From: Parus major
Lineage: Eukaryota > Chordata > Aves > Passeriformes > Paridae
Assembly (NCBI RefSeq): GCF_001522545.3
Contig: NC_031770.1
Coordinates: 13,629,115 to 13,693,114 of the forward strand
DNA: 64,000 bases
Direction of reading: 5' to 3'
Below the pieces are notes generated by a model that saw only the letters and a program-made list of their open reading frames with translations, did not search any database and was not told the origin of the DNA. Shown in pieces: positions 63,032 to 64,000 of this stretch (its first letter is position 1; the number at the start of each line of letters is the position of its first letter). A program made the translations under genes and the position numbers.

Positions 63032-64000
63032 CCCAAAACAGCCCTCAAGGCTTCTAGTTATGGCAAGAAGGAAGGGCATTGGGTACCATTTCTTGTTGGT
63101 GTCATAGGTGGAGATGTGTCTGAGACCTGGGGTAGTTCAGCTAACTTTAGACTCTTGAGTGACCATTTGGTCACTTGGTCATGGCACTGGTCTACCCTGA
63201 AATGAAAACATGGAGTGGTCTTTGCAAAGCAAGATGTAGTAATTGCCTCTGAGAAAGATGCTTTCTTCTTTGTAGCAAAGAATGTATTACACCTGTCAAA
63301 TTTCAGGACAGGGACTATATCTGATTGAGGTATTTTTCAGGTTTCAGCTGTGAAAGCATGAGAAGCCACTGCTTCTAAGAGGAAAAGATGCATGGACACC
63401 ACCCTCTGTGCAATTGCCATCTTTTTGCTTCTTAGGCTGAAATAAACCCATTTTGTAGGCTTTTGTGATAGGAATTTCTTTGGAGACAAGGATGTTTAAC
63501 CACACACACAATTACTAGCTGCATACCTTTACAAATAGCTCATCTCATTCCTCAAGAGCTTACTGGTTTGCAGTGCCTCTTGTACCCTCTCTTCCCATAG
63601 CCCAGCTATCAGGAAGTCTGGCTATTTCATTTGTAAGATGTTTTGTTTCTGAATCTTGTGTTTAGTGCTTCTGGAAGAACATTATTTTCATTGCAGAAGT
63701 TCCAGGTTTTCATGTAATAAACCAACAATGACGATACCGTGGATTTGTGTAGCCCTTTCCTAACAAGACTTCTGATGGCAAAAAGGGCATGATCATTTTA
63801 TCATGTGCTGGGTTTTATCTTCATAGCCTGTCCTTGTCAGAGGATAAATTTATCTTGGAATGATCATCTGGTGCTTGAAAGGTCACAACTCCCACAAATT
63901 TATGAGGTCATGATCCTTAGTGTTGTCTCATTCATCAGTCTCAAAGAAATGATGGGAAGAAGTTTTCTGGCCAAAGTGGGTTGCACCATCACTTCATCTT

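Larger units (their letters stand above)
35207..64000 (+). other. NRXN1: NRXN1 intron (5' part) downstream of exon C
   Basis: At least 28.8 kb of intron beginning GTTAGT; its acceptor is outside the window. I saw no exon for the following stalk segment (TTDDILVASAEC...) and no transmembrane segment. Contents are two minus-strand CR1 pieces (47.63-47.97 and 59.47-60.21 kb), simple repeats (36.07, 40.78, 45.85, 49.84, 61.48 kb), a 35-bp tandem duplication (62.05 kb), a CpG-bearing block directly after exon C, and a CpG-rich block at 58.8-59.15 kb. A short minus-strand frame at 44.18-44.33 kb is noted as a finding. Read straight through from exon C, the intron gives 14 codons and then a stop at 35249-35251. 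The rest looks like ordinary unique intron. Confidence 0.88.

Noticed and set aside
1..64000. Prokaryotic-type systems, CRISPR arrays, tRNA/rRNA genes, or viral insertions
   Set aside because: Nothing of the kind is visible: there are no regularly spaced repeats, no recognisable tRNA boxes or rRNA segments, and no retroviral gag/pol/env-like frames. The locus is explained by NRXN1 introns and exons plus LINE fragments.

Overview
This window is a stretch of an avian nuclear genome lying almost entirely inside the introns of one gene, neurexin-1 (NRXN1), transcribed on the + strand. The evidence for a bird is three diagnostic CR1 retrotransposon fragments, two of them with the typical CR1 3' end, plus very sparse interspersed repeats and an AT-rich, CpG-poor intronic background. 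The window cannot tell which bird. Most open frames of 60 to 180 codons look like chance frames in introns.

Three coding exons are certain. Exon A (8864-9035, 172 bp) encodes the middle of the sixth LNS (laminin-G) domain. Exon B (33366-33455, 90 bp) is the alternatively used cassette at splice site 4 (SS4), the switch that sets which synaptic partners neurexin binds. Exon C (34887-35206, 320 bp) encodes the end of LNS6 and the start of the Ser/Thr-rich stalk. Phases fit exactly: A ends in phase 1, B is symmetric (1-1) and C starts in phase 1 and ends in phase 0, so both the A-B-C and A-C mRNAs keep the frame. The exons are separated by introns of 24,330 and 1,431 bp. At least 8.9 kb of intron lies before exon A and at least 28.8 kb after exon C. 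The upstream LNS6 exon, the beta promoter/first exon, and the downstream stalk, transmembrane and cytoplasmic exons were not found here.

The most informative regulatory layout surrounds the SS4 cassette. It has a weak AAAG acceptor, a better-looking CAG acceptor 36 nt upstream that would add an in-frame stop, and a dense run of TAAA/TTAA elements just after the 5' splice site. Such elements are what the STAR proteins SAM68/SLM1/SLM2 bind when they cause SS4 skipping in mammals.

The remaining sequence is intron. It holds an old, heavily decayed LINE (about 16.8-18.9 kb, minus strand), a small old LINE scrap (15.3 kb, plus strand), CR1 pieces at 31.5, 47.6 and 59.5-60.2 kb, several microsatellites and homopolymer runs, and a 35-bp tandem duplication at 62.05 kb. 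Some CpG-bearing or homeodomain-motif-rich blocks are candidate conserved noncoding elements. I found no tRNA, rRNA, CRISPR, bacterial or viral gene.
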